A stretch of DNA of 34,904 bases from Paracidovorax anthurii (GCF_003269065.1 NZ_QLTA01000059.1:1-34904); one strand, 5' to 3'. Shown: positions 24,709-33,118, counted from the stretch's first letter. The notes: generated by a model from the sequence alone, not told the origin. A program made the numbers and translations.

Positions 24709-24732
24709 CGCCGGCGCCCCGGGTGCCGGCGG
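24709..24732. terminator. Strong GC hairpin between DUF1513 gene and uvrD
   Basis: CGCCGGCGCCC-c-GGGTGCCGGCG forms a stem of up to 11 bp (one G-T pair) just after the DUF1513 stop, in the 90-bp gap between convergent genes. No T run on either strand, so it may block or pause rather than act as a classical terminator. Confidence 0.45.
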
Positions 24733-24793
24733 ATCTATGGGCGGGCCGTCCCAGGGAGCGAAGGGAGGGCTGGGCGCACGGCCGCCCTCCGGC

Positions 24794-27262
24794 TCACTCC
24801 ACCACCGTGAGCTTGGCCACCGACAGCGCCAGCCACTTGGTGCCGTGGCGGGGAAAGTTCACCTGCGCACGCGCGTCGTCGCCCGAGCCCTCCAGCGCCA
24901 GCACCTTGCCCTCGCCGAACTTGGTGTGGAACACCCCCAGCCCCACGCGCAGGCCGTGCGCGGGCGGCGCCTTCTGCACGGGCACCGGGGGGCTGGCGAA
25001 ACTCTCGGACTTGAAGCCAAACCCGCTCCGTGTCGGCGTTCCATATGGATTCTTCGCTCCAGAATTAGGAGCAAAGCTGCCGAACCCCGGCTGCTTGGGC
25101 GTGATCCACTTCAGCGCCGCCTCGGGCAGCTCGTCGAAGAACCGGCTCTTGACGTTGTAGCGCGTCTGCCCGTGCAGCAGGCGCGTCTGCGAATGGCTCA
25201 GGTAGAGGCGCTTGCGGGCGCGCGTGATCGCCACGTACATCAGCCGGCGCTCCTCCTCCAGCCCCTCGCGGTCGCTCATCGCGTTCTCGTGCGGGAACAG
25301 GCCTTCCTCCATGCCACCGATGAACACGGCATCGAACTCCAGCCCCTTGGAGGCATGCACCGTCATGAGCTGCACGGCATCCTGGCCGGCCTGGGCCTGG
25401 TTGTCGCCCGCCTCCAGCGCCGCGTGCGTGAGGAAGGCCGCCAGCGGCGAGAGGGTTTCGCCGGTGTCGGCATCCACGCCGCCCGGCAGCGGCTCGTCGG
25501 TCACGGGGCGCGACGGGTCCAGCCCCTGGCTGGCGGGGCTCTGCGCGAGCCGGCGGCCCTGCTCGTCCAGCGGCAGCGCCACGGCATCGCGGCCGAAGCC
25601 CTCCTGCGTGACGAAGCTCTCGGCCGCGTTGATGAGTTCGTCCAGGTTCTCGATGCGGTCGGCGCCTTCCTTCTCGGCGCGGTAGTGCTCCACCAGCCCG
25701 CTCGATTCGAGCATCTGGGCGATGATGCCGCGCAGCGTCTGGCCCTGGGTCTGCTCGCGCATCACATCCACCAGGGCCACGAACGCGCCCAGGTTCGCGC
25801 CCGCCTTGCCCGGCACGGCGGTGACGCCATCGTGCAGCGAGCAGCCCGCGGCGCGGGCCGCGTCCTGCAGCACCTCGACCGTGCGCGCGCCGATGCCCCG
25901 GGGCGGGAAATTCACCACGCGCAGGAAGCTGGTGTCGTCGTGCGGGTTCTCCAGCAGGCGCAGGTAGGCCAGCGCATGCTTGATTTCGGCGCGCTCGAAA
26001 AAGCGCAGGCCGCCATACACGCGGTACGGCACGGCGGCATTGAAGAGGGCCGACTCGATCACGCGGCTCTGCGCGTTGCTGCGGTAGAGCACCGCGATCT
26101 CGCGGCGCTCGAAGCCGTCGCTCCTCGCGAGCTGGCGGATCTCGTCCACCATCCACTGCGCCTCGGCCAGGTCGGTGGCGGCCTCGTACACGCGCACCGG
26201 CTCGCCCGGCCCCTGCGTGGTGCGCAGGTTCTTGCCCAGGCGGCGGCTGTTGTGGCTGATGAGCGCATTGGCCGAATCGAGGATGTTGCTGTAGCTGCGG
26301 TAGTTCTGCTCCAGCTTGATCTGGTGGCGCACCTCGAACTCGCGCACGAAATCCTGCATGTTGCCCACGCGCGCGCCGCGGAAGGCATAGATGCTCTGGT
26401 CGTCGTCGCCCACGGCCAGCACGCTGCCCTGCGTGGCCAGGCGCCCACCCTCCACGTCGCCCGCGAGTTGCTTGAGCCAGGCGTACTGCAGCTTGTTCGT
26501 GTCCTGGAACTCATCGACCAGGATGTGCTGGAAGCGCCGCTGGTAGTGCGCGCGGATCGGGTCGTTGTCCCGCAGCAGCTCGTAGCTGCGCAGCATCAGC
26601 TCGCCGAAATCCACCACGCCCTCGCGCTGGCACTGCTCCTCGTAGAGCTGGTAGAGCTCCACCTTCTTGCGCCCGTCGGCATCGCGCACCTCCACGTCGC
26701 CGGGGCGCAGGCCCTCTTCCTTGCAGCCGCTGATGAAGTAGGCCATCTGCTTGGGCGGGAAGCGCTCCTCGTCGATGTTGAACTGCTTGCACAGGCGCTT
26801 GACGGCCGAGAGCTGGTCCTGCGTGTCCAGGATCTGGAAGGTGGCCGGCAGGCCCGCCGCCTTGTGGTGCGCGCGCAGCAGCCGGTTGCACAGGCCGTGG
26901 AAGGTGCCGATCCACATGCCGCGCACATTCACCGGCAGCATGGTCGAGAGGCGTGCCGTCATCTCCTTGGCCGCCTTGTTGGTGAAGGTGACGGCCAGGA
27001 TGCCGCCGGGCGTGGCGTAGCCGTTCTGCAACAGCCACGCGATGCGCGTGGTGAGCACGCGGGTCTTGCCCGAGCCCGCGCCGGCCAGGATCAGGGCGTG
27101 GCCGGCCGGCAACGTCACCGCCGCCAGTTGCTCGTCGTTGAGGTTCTGCAACAGGGGAGAACGGGAAGCGTTCTGCGCGGGGGACGGGCCGGCATCGGCC
27201 GCGCCGAATGCACCAACGCCGGCAGGCGCTGGCGCGCCGGAAAACAGGTCTTGGGGAAGCAT
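24794..27262 (-). CDS. uvrD: UvrD/PcrA-type ATP-dependent DNA helicase
   Basis: An 822-residue superfamily 1A helicase, 3'-5' polarity in known members, used in mismatch and nucleotide excision repair. Motifs in order: Q motif (LNDEQLAAVTLP), Walker A AGAGSGKTRVLTTR, VTFTNKAAKEM, GTFHGLCNRLL, Walker B VDEFQDTN, VGDDDQSIYAFRGA, LEQNYRS, TVHASKGLEFDAVF and YVAITRARKRLYLS. The start at 27262 (MLPQDLFSG) is preceded directly by TACAAT-GGAGGG, so the mRNA may be leaderless. The longer frame to 27409 is rejected. A lower-GC segment with a GCTCC/GGAGC palindrome codes for part of the C-terminal linker (about 25015-25078). Confidence 0.95.
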   Translation of the reverse strand: MLPQDLFSGAPAPAGVGAFGAADAGPSPAQNASRSPLLQNLNDEQLAAVTLPAGHALILAGAGSGKTRVLTTRIAWLLQNGYATPGGILAVTFTNKAAKEMTARLSTMLPVNVRGMWIGTFHGLCNRLLRAHHKAAGLPATFQILDTQDQLSAVKRLCKQFNIDEERFPPKQMAYFISGCKEEGLRPGDVEVRDADGRKKVELYQLYEEQCQREGVVDFGELMLRSYELLRDNDPIRAHYQRRFQHILVDEFQDTNKLQYAWLKQLAGDVEGGRLATQGSVLAVGDDDQSIYAFRGARVGNMQDFVREFEVRHQIKLEQNYRSYSNILDSANALISHNSRRLGKNLRTTQGPGEPVRVYEAATDLAEAQWMVDEIRQLARSDGFERREIAVLYRSNAQSRVIESALFNAAVPYRVYGGLRFFERAEIKHALAYLRLLENPHDDTSFLRVVNFPPRGIGARTVEVLQDAARAAGCSLHDGVTAVPGKAGANLGAFVALVDVMREQTQGQTLRGIIAQMLESSGLVEHYRAEKEGADRIENLDELINAAESFVTQEGFGRDAVALPLDEQGRRLAQSPASQGLDPSRPVTDEPLPGGVDADTGETLSPLAAFLTHAALEAGDNQAQAGQDAVQLMTVHASKGLEFDAVFIGGMEEGLFPHENAMSDREGLEEERRLMYVAITRARKRLYLSHSQTRLLHGQTRYNVKSRFFDELPEAALKWITPKQPGFGSFAPNSGAKNPYGTPTRSGFGFKSESFASPPVPVQKAPPAHGLRVGLGVFHTKFGEGKVLALEGSGDDARAQVNFPRHGTKWLALSVAKLTVVE
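25050..25078. repeat. AT-rich palindrome inside uvrD
   Basis: GCTCC-agaatta-GGAGC (about 25058-25074) lies in a roughly 60-bp stretch of lower GC within the non-conserved C-terminal linker of the helicase. The reading frame stays open through it (encoding FAPNSGAKNPYGTP). Possible inserted mini-palindrome. Confidence 0.4.
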
Positions 27263-27268
27263 CCCTCC

Positions 27269-27274
27269 ATTGTA
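27269..27274 (-). promoter_or_regulatory. -10 box of uvrD, leaderless spacing
   Basis: TACAAT on the minus strand, 6 bp before the uvrD ATG at 27262. This would place the transcription start at the start codon. No convincing -35. Confidence 0.45.
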
Positions 27275-27428
27275 GAAAGCCCTTCCCGCCGCACTGCTTC
27301 CCCGGCCGTGCGGGGCCCTGCCGCAGCAAGGGCGCACGCCCCCCGCGCCGTTCGGCCGAAAAGCCCGCAAAAGCGCCACTCCCCTGGGGTGCGGAAAGCC
27401 CGATAGCACCCGGCGCTGCCCTATCAGA

Positions 27429-27470
27429 TTGCAATAAATTTTTCAAAAAACTATGATTAATGAAATTTTT
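27429..27470 (+). promoter_or_regulatory. Sigma70 promoter with overlapping dyad, before the M20 peptidase
   Basis: TTGCAA at 27429-27434, a 17-bp spacer, then TATGAT at 27452-27457: a near-consensus promoter in a very AT-rich island. An imperfect inverted repeat AAATTTTTCA (27437-27446) / TGAAATTTTT (27461-27470) spans the -10 and the start site, a likely operator. The start point would be near 27464, giving an 18-nt leader without Shine-Dalgarno. Confidence 0.7.
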
Positions 27471-27481
27471 ATCTCACCCCC

Positions 27482-28660
27482 ATGCACACCGAAGCCGCTA
27501 CCCCCAATGCCCCGGAAACCGCCCGCCCGCTGCTGGACTGGCTCGCCTCGCAGGAAGAGGCCATGCGCGACCTGCTGGGCCGGATCGTGAACACCGACAG
27601 CGGCAGCGGCCACGTCGAGGGCGTGCAGCGCGTGGCCGCCCTGCTGCGCGCCCGCCTGGAATCCGCGGGCATCGCCGTCGAGACCACGCCGCAGCCCGGC
27701 TGGGGCGAATGCCTGCTCGCCCGCGTCCCCGGCAGCGATCCGGCGGCCACGGGCCACCTGCAGCTCATGGGCCACATGGACACGGTCTTCCCCCTGGGCA
27801 CCGCGGCCGAGCGCCCCTGGCGCGTGGAAGGCGCCAAGGCCTTCGGCCCGGGCGTGGCCGACATGAAATCGGGCCTGGTGATGAACGTGTTCGTGGCCGA
27901 GGCCCTGGCGCGCTTCGGCGGCAACGCATCGCCCGTGCACCTGTTCTTCACCTGCGACGAGGAAGTGGGCTCCCCCGCCTGCCGCACGGCGATCCGCGAG
28001 ATCTCGCGCGGCGCGCGTGCCGTGCTCAACGCCGAGCCTGGCCGCATCAGCGGCAACGTGGTCACCGAGCGCAAGGGCTCCTACCGCATCGACTTCGAGG
28101 TGCAGGGCGTGGCCGCCCATGCCGGCGTCAACCCCGCGCAGGGCGCGAGCGCCATCGAGGCCCTGGCCCGCAAGATCCTGGCCCTGCACGCGCTCAACGG
28201 CTGCGAGCCGGGCGTCACCGTCAACGTGGGCGTGGTGCAGGGCGGCATGGCCTCCAACGTGGTGGCCCCCCAGGCCCGCGCGCACGTGGATCTGCGCTAC
28301 ACGGCCCAGAGCGACCTGGAGACGCTGCTGGCCCGCGTCCACGCCATCGTGCAGGAGGAGTCCCTGCCCCGCACCAGCGGCCGCGTCACCGCCCAGACCG
28401 GCACGCTGCCGATGGCCCCGACGCCCGCCGGCCTGCTGCAGACCTACCAGCGCAGCGCCGCGCAGGCGGGGTTCGCGGTGGAGGGCGAATTCACCGGCGG
28501 CGCGGCCGACAGCGGCATCACCTCGTCCATGGGCATTCCCACGCTGTGCGCGCTCGGCCCCGTGGGCGGCTACGCGCACAGCGAGCGCGAGTTCTGCGAC
28601 CTCTCCACCTTCGTGCCGCGTGCGCAGGCCCTGGCCCTCACGCTGATCGCGCTGGGCTGA
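27482..28660 (+). CDS. M20-family carboxypeptidase (glutamate carboxypeptidase-like)
   Basis: A 392-residue M20 metallopeptidase related to glutamate carboxypeptidase (CPG2 type). Metal and catalytic motifs: GHMDTVFP (His98, Asp100), GPGVADMKSG (bridging Asp127), CDEEVGSPA (Glu160/161, general base and ligand), LNAEPGR, the dimerisation-domain AAHAGVNPAQGASAIEA, and C-terminal YAHSERE supplying the last His. No signal peptide, so it is cytosolic. It hydrolyses a peptide or amidated amino acid; the exact substrate is unknown. It has its own strong promoter and is followed after 68 bp by a Bug-type binding protein on the same strand, suggesting uptake and hydrolysis of one compound. Confidence 0.92.
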   Translation: MHTEAATPNAPETARPLLDWLASQEEAMRDLLGRIVNTDSGSGHVEGVQRVAALLRARLESAGIAVETTPQPGWGECLLARVPGSDPAATGHLQLMGHMDTVFPLGTAAERPWRVEGAKAFGPGVADMKSGLVMNVFVAEALARFGGNASPVHLFFTCDEEVGSPACRTAIREISRGARAVLNAEPGRISGNVVTERKGSYRIDFEVQGVAAHAGVNPAQGASAIEALARKILALHALNGCEPGVTVNVGVVQGGMASNVVAPQARAHVDLRYTAQSDLETLLARVHAIVQEESLPRTSGRVTAQTGTLPMAPTPAGLLQTYQRSAAQAGFAVEGEFTGGAADSGITSSMGIPTLCALGPVGGYAHSEREFCDLSTFVPRAQALALTLIALG

Positions 28661-28728
28661 CGGCGCGCGGTCCGCGCAGACACCGCCGTCCTCCGCACGG
28701 CTTCACTTTCCCTCACTTCCTCCGATCC

Positions 28729-29748
28729 ATGTCCCACCACCACCGCACCCCGCCCGCCGCCCGGCTGGGCCGCCGCCAGCTCCTTGCCTCGGGCATCGGC
28801 GCCGGCCTGGGCCTCGCGGGCCTTCCGGCCCGGGCCAACGCCGAGAAATACCCCTCGCGCCCCATCACGCTCGTCGTCCCCTTCCCGCCCGGGGGCTCGG
28901 TGGACACGATGGCACGGCAATACTCCGAGCCGCTGTCCCAGGCGCTGGGCGTGCCCATCGTGATCGACAACCGGCCCGGCGCGGGCGGCTCCATCGGCAC
29001 CCAGTTCGTGGCCCGCTCCAAGGCGGACGGCTACACGCTCGTCGCGTCGTCGCAGAGCAGCCACCTCGCCAATCCGCTCGTGCAGCCCCACCTCGGCTAC
29101 GACCCCGTCAAGGACTTCGAGAACATCGCCATCCTCGGCCGCCAGCCCAACGTGCTCGTCACCCACCCGAGCGTGCCCGCGAAGACCTTCGGCGAATTCG
29201 TCGCCTACCTGAAGGCCCACCCGGGCCATCTCAATTTCTGCAGCGCCGGCTCGGGCAGCATGGGCCAGCTCAACGTGGAGATGATGCAGATGGCCGTCGG
29301 CACGAAGGCCGTGCACGTGCCCTATCGCGGCGGCTCGCCCCTCATCACCGCCGTGCTGAGCAACGAGGTCCAGTTCACCCTGGACAACCTGCTCATCTTC
29401 CTGCCCCACATCCAGGCCGGCAAGCTGCGCGCCCTCGCGGTGGCATCGCCCACGCGCCTGCCCCTGCTGGCCGACGTGCCGACCTTCGCCGAGCTGGGCC
29501 AGGCATCGCTCAACCAGACCTCCTGGACGGGCATCGCAGCGCCGGCCGGCACGCCGGAGCCCATCGTGGCCGCGCTGCACAAGGCCATCCGCGGCGTGGC
29601 CACGACCCCCGCCATGGTCGAGGAGCTCAAGGCGCGCGGGGTCATCCCGCCCGAGGAGCTCACCCCCGCGGCCTTCGAGAAAATGATGTCCGAGCGCCTC
29701 GTGGCCTACGGCGAAGTCGTGCGCCGCGCCAACATCAAGCCCGACTGA
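28729..29748 (+). CDS. Bug/TctC-type periplasmic solute-binding protein
   Basis: A 339-residue binding protein of the tripartite tricarboxylate transporter (Bug) family, very common in betaproteobacteria. Tat-like signal (LGRRQLLASGIGAGLGLAG) ending near ARANA, then YPSRPITLVVPFPPGGSVDT, the family opening. IDNRPGAGGSIG and VHVPYRGGSPLITAVL are further hallmarks. No TctA/TctB membrane genes lie nearby, typical for orphan Bug proteins. The frame is open far upstream; the ATG at 28729 is chosen by the signal peptide. Ligand unknown, perhaps the substrate or product of the neighbouring M20 peptidase. Confidence 0.94.
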   Translation: MSHHHRTPPAARLGRRQLLASGIGAGLGLAGLPARANAEKYPSRPITLVVPFPPGGSVDTMARQYSEPLSQALGVPIVIDNRPGAGGSIGTQFVARSKADGYTLVASSQSSHLANPLVQPHLGYDPVKDFENIAILGRQPNVLVTHPSVPAKTFGEFVAYLKAHPGHLNFCSAGSGSMGQLNVEMMQMAVGTKAVHVPYRGGSPLITAVLSNEVQFTLDNLLIFLPHIQAGKLRALAVASPTRLPLLADVPTFAELGQASLNQTSWTGIAAPAGTPEPIVAALHKAIRGVATTPAMVEELKARGVIPPEELTPAAFEKMMSERLVAYGEVVRRANIKPD

Positions 29749-29817
29749 AGGCTGCGCCCGCGCCCCGCGGCGATGTGGGAACATGGCGGAACCACCGGCC
29801 ACGCATCCCTTCCGACC

Positions 29818-30579
29818 ATGCTCCATCGCCGCCCCCGCACCGCACACCCCGCCCCCGCCCGCCAGGGGGTGCGTCCTTCGCCCGCGCGGCTGCTGGCGGC
29901 GCTCTCGGCCTGCGCCATGTTCGCGCCCCTGGCATCGGCCCAGGGCGCATGCGCCAGCGACGGCGTGCCGCCGCCCCCGGCGCTGTACGAGCGGTTCATC
30001 TCTGCCGAATGCGAGGCCTGCTGGCGCGAAGGGCCCCGCCATGTCCCCTCCCCACCGGCGCTGGTCCTGGACTGGATCGTCCCGGGCGAGCGCGGCGACG
30101 AGGCGCCGCTGTCCGCCGCCGCGACACCCGATGCCCGGGAACGCCTGCGGCAGCTCGGCCGCCCCATCCCGCTGGGCACGGACACCCATGTGGCCGCACC
30201 GGCGCCCGCCAGCCCCCGGTCGCCCGGGCTGCGCCTCGCCCACGGCCTGCCCGTCAACGACTATGTCGGCGTGACCCTCGCCCTGCGACCGCGCGCGGGC
30301 ATGCCCGCCGGCGCCTACCGCTATACGGTCGTGCTCGCGGAGCACATCCCCGCCGGCACCGAGCAGACGCCAGTGGAGCGGTTCGTGGTCCGGGGCATGC
30401 TCCAGGGCCCATGGGACGTGCGGGGCACCGCACGCGCGGCCTCGCCGGTCCGCGAAATCCGCCCCATGCGCATCCCCGAGGGTGTGCAGGCCGAGCGGCT
30501 CTTCGTGGCCGGGTGGCTCAAAGACCCGCAGGGCCGCATCGTCACTGCCGCCCGATCCCGCTGCGCGCCCGAACCCTGA
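29818..30579 (+). CDS. Exported protein of unknown function
   Basis: A 253-residue protein, family not recognised. The signal peptide comprises about residues 1-41, with hydrophobic core RLLAALSACAMFAPLASAQG. The mature part begins ACASDGVPPPPALYERFISAECEACWRE; the CEAC pair (C-x-x-C) could be redox-active or bind metal. The remainder includes AGAYRYTVVLAEHIPAGTEQ and a C-terminal RSRCAPEP. An in-frame ATG at 29773 would add 15 residues before the signal peptide and is less likely. It is followed by a terminator and then guaC. Confidence 0.7.
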   Translation: MLHRRPRTAHPAPARQGVRPSPARLLAALSACAMFAPLASAQGACASDGVPPPPALYERFISAECEACWREGPRHVPSPPALVLDWIVPGERGDEAPLSAAATPDARERLRQLGRPIPLGTDTHVAAPAPASPRSPGLRLAHGLPVNDYVGVTLALRPRAGMPAGAYRYTVVLAEHIPAGTEQTPVERFVVRGMLQGPWDVRGTARAASPVREIRPMRIPEGVQAERLFVAGWLKDPQGRIVTAARSRCAPEP

Positions 30580-30602
30580 ACCGGCGCCATCCCGTGCGGG
30601 CG

Positions 30603-30647
30603 TAAAATCGGGCACCGGGCCCAAGTTGCTTGCCGCCCGGTTTTTTT
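30603..30647 (+). terminator. Hairpin with T run between the unknown exported gene and guaC
   Basis: ACCGGGC (30614-30620) pairs with GCCCGGT (30635-30641), followed by seven T (30641-30647): an intrinsic terminator. A TAAAAT -10-like box lies immediately upstream (30603-30608), so the hairpin may either end the preceding gene or sit at the start of a guaC leader as an attenuator. Confidence 0.7.
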
Positions 30648-30765
30648 GCGCCTGCGCAGGGCCAACCCCGGCACTTTGCGCAGTCCAGCCGGCCATGTCA
30701 GCAAGCCCAGCGCCCCCCGCGCCCGGACATCCCTCCGGCACGGCACCGGATGGAGCCTGGAAGCC

Positions 30766-31743
30766 ATGGAAATCTTCGACTACGACCAGATCCTGCTCCT
30801 GCCGCGCAAATGCCGCGTCGGGAGCCGGTCCGAATGCGACACCAGCGTCCGCCTCGGCCAGCGCAGCTTCCGCCTGCCGGCCGTGCCCGCCAACATGAGG
30901 ACCGTGGTGGACGAGAACATCTGCCGCTGGCTCGCGGCCAACGGTTACTTCTACGTCATGCACCGCTTCGACCTGGACTGCGCGCGGTTCGTGCGGGACA
31001 TGCACGCGGCCGGCTGCTTCGCGTCCATCTCGCTGGGCGTGAAACCGCACGACCACGGCACCGTGGACCGGCTCGCGGCCGAAGGCCTCGCCCCCGAGTA
31101 CATCACCATCGACATCGCCCACGGCCATGCGGACACCGTCCAGGCCATGATCGCCCACATCAAGCGCCACCTGCCGCAATCCTTCGTGATCGCCGGCAAC
31201 GTCGGCACGCCCGAGGCCGTCATCGACCTGGAGAGCTGGGGCGCCGACGCCACCAAGGTCGGCATCGGGCCTGGAAAAGTCTGCATCACCCAGCTCAAGA
31301 CGGGGTTCGGCACGGGCGGCTGGCAACTCTCCGCGCTCAAGTGGTGCGCGCGCGTGGCGACCCGGCCCATCATTGCCGATGGCGGCATCCGCAGCCATGG
31401 CGACATCGCCAAGAGCATCCGCTTCGGCGCCACGATGGTGATGATCGGCTCGCTGTTCGCGGGGCACGAGGAATCCCCCGGACAGACCACCGAGGTGAAC
31501 GGCCAGCGCTTCAAGGAGTATTACGGCTCGGCCAGCGACTTCAACAAGGGGGAGTACCGGCATGTGGAAAGCAAGCGGATCCTGGAGCCCATCAAGGGCC
31601 GCCTCGCCAACACCCTGGCGGAAATGGAGCAGGACGTGCAAAGCTCCATCAGCTATTCCGGCGGCAAGAGCCTCATGGACATCCGCAAGGTGAACTACGT
31701 GATCCTGGGCGGCGACAACGCCGGCGAGCACCTTCTTTTGTGA
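30766..31743 (+). CDS. guaC: GMP reductase
   Basis: A 325-residue GMP reductase of the bacterial GuaC type (IMPDH/GMPR family TIM barrel), converting GMP to IMP with NADPH in purine salvage. It opens [16 protein letters not shown]; the catalytic Cys is in [17 protein letters not shown] (residue 173); [20 protein letters not shown] binds the phosphate; and EYYGSAS is the C-terminal flap motif. No CBS domains, which separates it from IMP dehydrogenase. The start at 30766 matches family length; an earlier in-frame ATG at 30646 would pass through the leader. A tRNA gene follows. Confidence 0.95.
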   Translation: MEIFDYDQILLLPRKCRVGSRSECDTSVRLGQRSFRLPAVPANMRTVVDENICRWLAANGYFYVMHRFDLDCARFVRDMHAAGCFASISLGVKPHDHGTVDRLAAEGLAPEYITIDIAHGHADTVQAMIAHIKRHLPQSFVIAGNVGTPEAVIDLESWGADATKVGIGPGKVCITQLKTGFGTGGWQLSALKWCARVATRPIIADGGIRSHGDIAKSIRFGATMVMIGSLFAGHEESPGQTTEVNGQRFKEYYGSASDFNKGEYRHVESKRILEPIKGRLANTLAEMEQDVQSSISYSGGKSLMDIRKVNYVILGGDNAGEHLLL

Positions 31744-31783
31744 GTCCCGCGGCCTGGAGAAATCGCACTTTTTTCACCATGGC

Positions 31784-31813
31784 TTGCAAGGCGCCTGAAA
31801 ACTGGTGCATAAT
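31784..31813 (+). promoter_or_regulatory. tRNA-Lys promoter
   Basis: TTGCAA (31784-31789), 18-bp spacer, CATAAT (31808-31813); the start would lie near 31820, 36 nt before the tRNA. Confidence 0.65.
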
Positions 31814-31855
31814 TCGAGGCTCTGCTGCAACGCAGGCACAGATTTCAAAGTTTGT

Positions 31856-31931
31856 GGGTTCTTAGCTCAGTTGGTAGAGCAGCGGACTCTTAATCCGTAG
31901 GTCGAGTGTTCGAGTCACTCAGGACCCACCA
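31856..31931 (+). tRNA. tRNA-Lys (anticodon CTT)
   Basis: A 76-nt cloverleaf. The acceptor stem GGGTTCT pairs with AGGACCC (one G-T pair). The D-loop has AGTTGGTA. The anticodon stem GCGGA/TCCGT encloses loop CTCTTAA with CTT at 31889-31891, reading the lysine codon AAG. The T arm contains TTCGAGT. The CCA end is encoded (31929-31931). It has its own promoter and terminator. Confidence 0.96.
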
Positions 31932-31936
31932 CACAT

Positions 31937-31971
31937 AAAAGCCGATGCATCACAAGTGCATCGGCTTTTTT
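31937..31971 (+). terminator. Terminator of tRNA-Lys
   Basis: AAAAGCCGATGCA-tcacaag-TGCATCGGCTTTT, a perfect 13-bp stem ending in a T run. Confidence 0.95.
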
Positions 31972-32058
31972 CATCGCCGGGCCGCCCCAAGATGAAAAAC
32001 GCCCCTTGGGGGGCTGCGACCCCGCGTAGCGGGGGAGCGTGGGGGCCTTTTTTTCATG
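31972..32058. repeat. Intergenic repeat, copy C
   Basis: CATCGCCGGGCCGCCCCAAG at the start, CCCCTTGGGG and CCCCGCGTAGCGGGG dyads in the middle, GCGTGGGGGCC and a T run at the end: a close copy of the element at 19081-19163, 13 kb away, in the same orientation and again directly behind a terminator. Confidence 0.8.
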
Positions 32059-32125
32059 CCCCTGCGGCCCGCCCCCTTCGGCACCGGCACGCCCAGGTGC
32101 GCAGCGATAATCCGCAGCAGGCCCC

Positions 32126-32530
32126 ATGCAACTCCTGCGAACCGCCACCCTCCTCCATCGCCTTGTGCTCGCAGGCTTCCTGTGGGCGCTCGGCGCCTCC
32201 GTGGCGTCCCCCTTGATGGCGGCAAGTCTGCCGCTCGACTGGATCTGCTCGGCGGACGGCACGCTGCAGCCAGTGCCGGCGCCCTTCCTGGCGCCAGGCG
32301 ATCTTGCGCCAGCCCACCTGGCGCATGCGCTGGACTGCCCCCTGTGCCTGCCCTCCACTCTGCCGCCCCCGGTGGCCATCGCGGATACAGCACATATTCC
32401 ACGAGCGCCCCTGGCAAGAGCGTCCTGGAAAACCAGAAGCCGGCCTCTGCCCGTTCCTGGCGCGGCACTCCCTCCCCGCGGCCCTCCTGTGGCGAATGAC
32501 GCAAGCCCCCGTCGCACCTCCGCGACCTGA
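32126..32530 (+). CDS. DUF2946-type small protein
   Basis: A 134-residue protein with an N-terminal hydrophobic segment (LVLAGFLWALGASVASPLMA, signal or anchor), then WICSADG, HALDCPLCLPSTLPPP (a C-x-x-C pair) and a C-terminal ALPPRGPPVA. The order ICS...CPLC...RGPP matches DUF2946, a family often found beside copper genes. GATAAT at 32106-32111 lies 14 bp before the ATG, so the leader is very short. It is followed after 73 bp by a PCu(A)C copper chaperone. Likely a small exported or membrane-attached copper-related protein. Confidence 0.75.
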   Translation: MQLLRTATLLHRLVLAGFLWALGASVASPLMAASLPLDWICSADGTLQPVPAPFLAPGDLAPAHLAHALDCPLCLPSTLPPPVAIADTAHIPRAPLARASWKTRSRPLPVPGAALPPRGPPVANDASPRRTSAT

Positions 32531-32603
32531 AACGCTCTCGCCTCTTCTCCCTTCGCGATGCTGGCCGGCTGCCTGCGCCGGCATTGCTCCACAGGATGCT
32601 TCC

Positions 32604-33107
32604 ATGAAATTGCTCACCTCCTTTTTATCCCTGCTCGCCGGCTCGGTGCTGTCCATCGCCGCACATGGGCAACCCGTCACCGTGCAGGATGCCTGGATCC
32701 GGGCCACGGTGCCCCAGCAGAAAGCCACCGGCGCCTTCATGAAAATCACCGCCCCGCAGAACATGCGCCTGGTCGGCGTGGCCTCTCCGTCCGCGCCCGT
32801 GGCGGAAATCCATGAGATGCGCCTGCAAGACAACGTCATGAAAATGCGGCAGGTGCCCGCCATCGAGCTGCCCGCGGGCCAGTCCGTCGAACTCAAGCCG
32901 GGCGGCTACCACGTCATGCTGATGGACCTGCCCAAGGCCATGAAAGCCGGTGACACCGTGCCCCTGCAACTGATCCTGGAAACGCCGGCAGGCCAGCGCC
33001 AGACGATGGACATCCAGGTACCGGTGCGCGCCGTGAACACGTCGGCATCCCCCGCCCCGGCCGCCAGCATGCCGGCGCACATGGGGCATGGCGAGCCAAA
33101 GCGCTGA
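32604..33107 (+). CDS. PCu(A)C-type periplasmic copper chaperone
   Basis: A 167-residue PCu(A)C family protein. Signal peptide about 1-22 (LTSFLSLLAGSVLSIAAHG), then VTVQDAWIRATVPQQKATGAF, the standard opening. The copper ligands match the H-(x)M-x10-M-x21-HxM pattern: EIHEM, MKMRQV, and GGYHVMLMDL. The C-terminus has an extra Met/His stretch (MPAHMGHGEPKR). Family members carry Cu(I) in the periplasm and help assemble the cytochrome oxidase CuA centre. Linked to DUF2946 upstream. Confidence 0.95.
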   Translation: MKLLTSFLSLLAGSVLSIAAHGQPVTVQDAWIRATVPQQKATGAFMKITAPQNMRLVGVASPSAPVAEIHEMRLQDNVMKMRQVPAIELPAGQSVELKPGGYHVMLMDLPKAMKAGDTVPLQLILETPAGQRQTMDIQVPVRAVNTSASPAPAASMPAHMGHGEPKR

Positions 33108-33118
33108 ACTGCGGCAAG

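Noticed and set aside
28570-31731. A minus-strand open frame of over 1,000 codons opposite the M20, Bug and guaC genes
   Set aside because: It spans several well-supported plus-strand genes and intergenic signals, with antisense-like composition. Not a real gene.
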